DNA of 64,000 nt from Catellicoccus marimammalium M35/04/3 (GTDB lineage: Bacteria > Bacillota > Bacilli > Lactobacillales > Catellicoccaceae): the NCBI RefSeq assembly GCF_000313915.1, contig NZ_AMYT01000021.1, positions 62,001 to 126,000 of the forward strand, given 5' to 3'. Below the pieces are notes generated by a model, which saw only the letters and a program-made list of their open reading frames with translations, had not been told where the DNA came from and did not search any database. Position numbers and translations under genes: made by a program. Each line of letters begins with the position of its first letter. Position 1 is the first letter of the stretch. Below, one piece after another: positions 62,509 through 64,000 of the stretch.

Positions 62509-63975
62509 ATGACCAATGAGCCGATGAATCTGTCAAAACAAGAAGATTATTATGCTTTACATACTGATTTATATCAAATCAATATGATGTATACTTACTG
62601 GAAAGAAGGAATTGCGGAAAAAAACGCTGTATTTGAATGTTATTTCCGTTCGATGCCTTTCCAATCAGGATATGCGATTTATGCCGGATTAGAACGCATT
62701 ATTGATTATATTGAAAATTTCCAATTTACGGATGAAGATATTGAATATTTACGTTCATTAGAAATATATGAAGAAGAATTTTTAGCTTATCTAAAAGCGT
62801 TAAAACTACAATTAACGATCCGTGGGGTGAAAGAGGGGGAATTAGTCTTCCATAATGAACCTTTATTACAAGTTGAAGGACCGTTAGCGCAAGGACAATT
62901 AGTAGAAACAGCCATTTTAAACATTATCAACTACCAAACATTAATTGCCACAAAAGCAGCAAGAATTAAGCAAGTTTGTGGTGATGACTTTGTAATGGAA
63001 TTTGGTGCGCGTCGTGCACAAGAGATGGATGCTGCATTATGGGGAAGTCGTGCAAGCTATATCGGTGGGTTTGATGCCACAAGTAATGTTCGTGCGAGTA
63101 AAAAGTTTGGTATTCCTGTCGCAGGAACGCACGCTCACTCTTTAGTTCAAGCGTATCGCGATGAATATGCGGCTTTTGATGCTTATGCTCGTACTCATAA
63201 AGATTGTGTCTTTTTAGTAGATACTTATGATACATTGAAAAGTGGAGTACCTAATGCAATTGCGATTGCTGATAAATATGGCGATAAAATCAATTTTAAA
63301 GGAGTGCGTATCGATAGCGGCGACATGGCGTACATCAGTAAAGAAGTACGTAAGCAGTTGGATGCTGCAGGATATACAGAAGCAAAAATTTATGCTTCTA
63401 ATGATTTAGATGAAGACACTATTTTAAGTTTAAAAATGCAACATGCGAAAATTGATGTTTGGGGAGTAGGGACAAAATTAATCACTGCTTTTGATCAACC
63501 TGCTTTAGGAGCTGTATATAAATTAGTTTCGATTGAAGAAAATGGAGAATGGAAGGATACGATTAAACTTTCTAGTAATGTAGAAAAAGTTACAACTCCT
63601 GGAAGAAAACAAGTGTGGCGTATTACGGATGCTACAGATGGAAAATCAGAAGGAGATTACATTACCTTTATTGATGAAGACCCAAGAAAACAAGAAGAAT
63701 TATTGATGTTCCATCCCGTGCATACTTATATTCAAAAAACATTACATCACTTCCATGCTCGTCCGTTATTAACGACTATTTTTGATCATGGAGTGTGTGT
63801 TTATCAAAAACCATCTTTAGATGAAATTCGACAATTTGCTAAAGAAAACTTAGATTCCCTATGGGGAGAATATAAACGTAATTTGAACCCACAAGATTAT
63901 CCTGTGGATCTATCCTTGTCTCTTTGGGAACATAAAAGAGATTTAATTGCAGAATATCGTCAACAAAAAATATAA
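62509..63975 (+). CDS. pncB: Nicotinate phosphoribosyltransferase
   Basis: Forms nicotinate mononucleotide from nicotinate and PRPP, the entry of the Preiss-Handler NAD pathway. 488 residues: LHTDLYQINMMYTYW start, NYQTLIATKAARI, the FGARRAQEMDAALWGSRA block, GTHAHSLVQAY with the catalytic His, the RIDSGDMAY phosphate-binding region and a C-terminal domain. AAAGGAG precedes the start. It complements PncC at 1236. The last bases of the window carry AGGAGAAAGG, probably the ribosome site of the next gene (commonly nadE). Confidence 0.96.
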   Translation: MTNEPMNLSKQEDYYALHTDLYQINMMYTYWKEGIAEKNAVFECYFRSMPFQSGYAIYAGLERIIDYIENFQFTDEDIEYLRSLEIYEEEFLAYLKALKLQLTIRGVKEGELVFHNEPLLQVEGPLAQGQLVETAILNIINYQTLIATKAARIKQVCGDDFVMEFGARRAQEMDAALWGSRASYIGGFDATSNVRASKKFGIPVAGTHAHSLVQAYRDEYAAFDAYARTHKDCVFLVDTYDTLKSGVPNAIAIADKYGDKINFKGVRIDSGDMAYISKEVRKQLDAAGYTEAKIYASNDLDEDTILSLKMQHAKIDVWGVGTKLITAFDQPALGAVYKLVSIEENGEWKDTIKLSSNVEKVTTPGRKQVWRITDATDGKSEGDYITFIDEDPRKQEELLMFHPVHTYIQKTLHHFHARPLLTTIFDHGVCVYQKPSLDEIRQFAKENLDSLWGEYKRNLNPQDYPVDLSLSLWEHKRDLIAEYRQQKI

Positions 63976-64000
63976 AAAAAGACGACTAGTAGGAGAAAGG

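Overview
The window is an AT-rich, gene-dense piece of a Gram-positive chromosome. It has strong AAGGAGG-type ribosome binding sites, TTG/GTG starts and many rho-independent terminators. Gene content and order point to a low-GC Firmicute of the order Lactobacillales, most like Enterococcaceae. Evidence includes the dltXABCD operon, a SagA-like NlpC/P60 protein, RodZ plus MreC/MreD with no mreB seen, an HD dNTPase next to a lipoate-ligase-family gene and rpoE-pyrG, and the rnc-smc-HAD-ftsY run. This assignment is an inference from gene families and synteny; no 16S gene is present. No prophage, transposase, CRISPR array, rRNA or tRNA gene was seen, and no gene-free stretch exceeds about 250 bases.

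Layout. 1-5643: rodZ (5' end missing), pgsA, a CinA C-terminal-domain protein (pncC), recA, rny, ymdB and a YmcA/RicA-like gene. 5640-13393: mismatch repair and recombination (mutS-mutL-ruvA-ruvB), two small unknown genes and queA. 13480-16060: an AT-rich pair, a polyprenyl-phosphate glycosyltransferase and a GT-C-like membrane protein, which looks like an accessory surface-glycosylation unit. 16138-28918: rnc-smc-HAD-ftsY, dnaX-ybaB-recR, and tmk-holB-ricT-yabA-rsmI. 28947-30756 (minus): comN-like, yajC, tgt. 30937-35413: dltX-dltA-dltB-dltC-dltD for D-alanylation of teichoic acids. 35437-38700: def, rpsO, pnp. 38944-41098: a two-gene amino-acid ABC transporter. 41244-44268: mreC-mreD, then (minus) a CbpA-like CBS protein and a divergent diacylglycerol-kinase-family protein. 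44446-51108: clpC, two U32 tRNA-hydroxylation genes and a SagA-like peptidoglycan hydrolase. 51158-54018 (minus): lipoate-ligase family, HD dNTPase, HAD phosphatase. 54124-63975: DUF1934, rpoE, pyrG, deoxynucleoside kinase, fba, rho, a beta-propeller lactonase-like gene (minus), an AI-2E family permease and pncB.

The genes are mostly core functions: DNA repair and replication, RNA turnover (RNase Y, RNase III, PNPase, Rho, Ric proteins), envelope building, queuosine and other tRNA modification, and nucleotide/NAD salvage. The most unusual signals are in mRNA leaders. The rho start codon has no nearby Shine-Dalgarno (SD); instead a perfect 8-nt SD lies about 50 nt upstream and a 13-bp hairpin precisely bridges the gap. 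The rpsO leader can form a three-way junction that sequesters its SD. The pyrG leader has the GGGC start and terminator expected for CTP-sensing reiterative-transcription attenuation. The pnp leader can form a long imperfect duplex. Protein-level oddities include a diacylglycerol-kinase-like protein with altered catalytic motifs and a CinA reduced to its deamidase domain.
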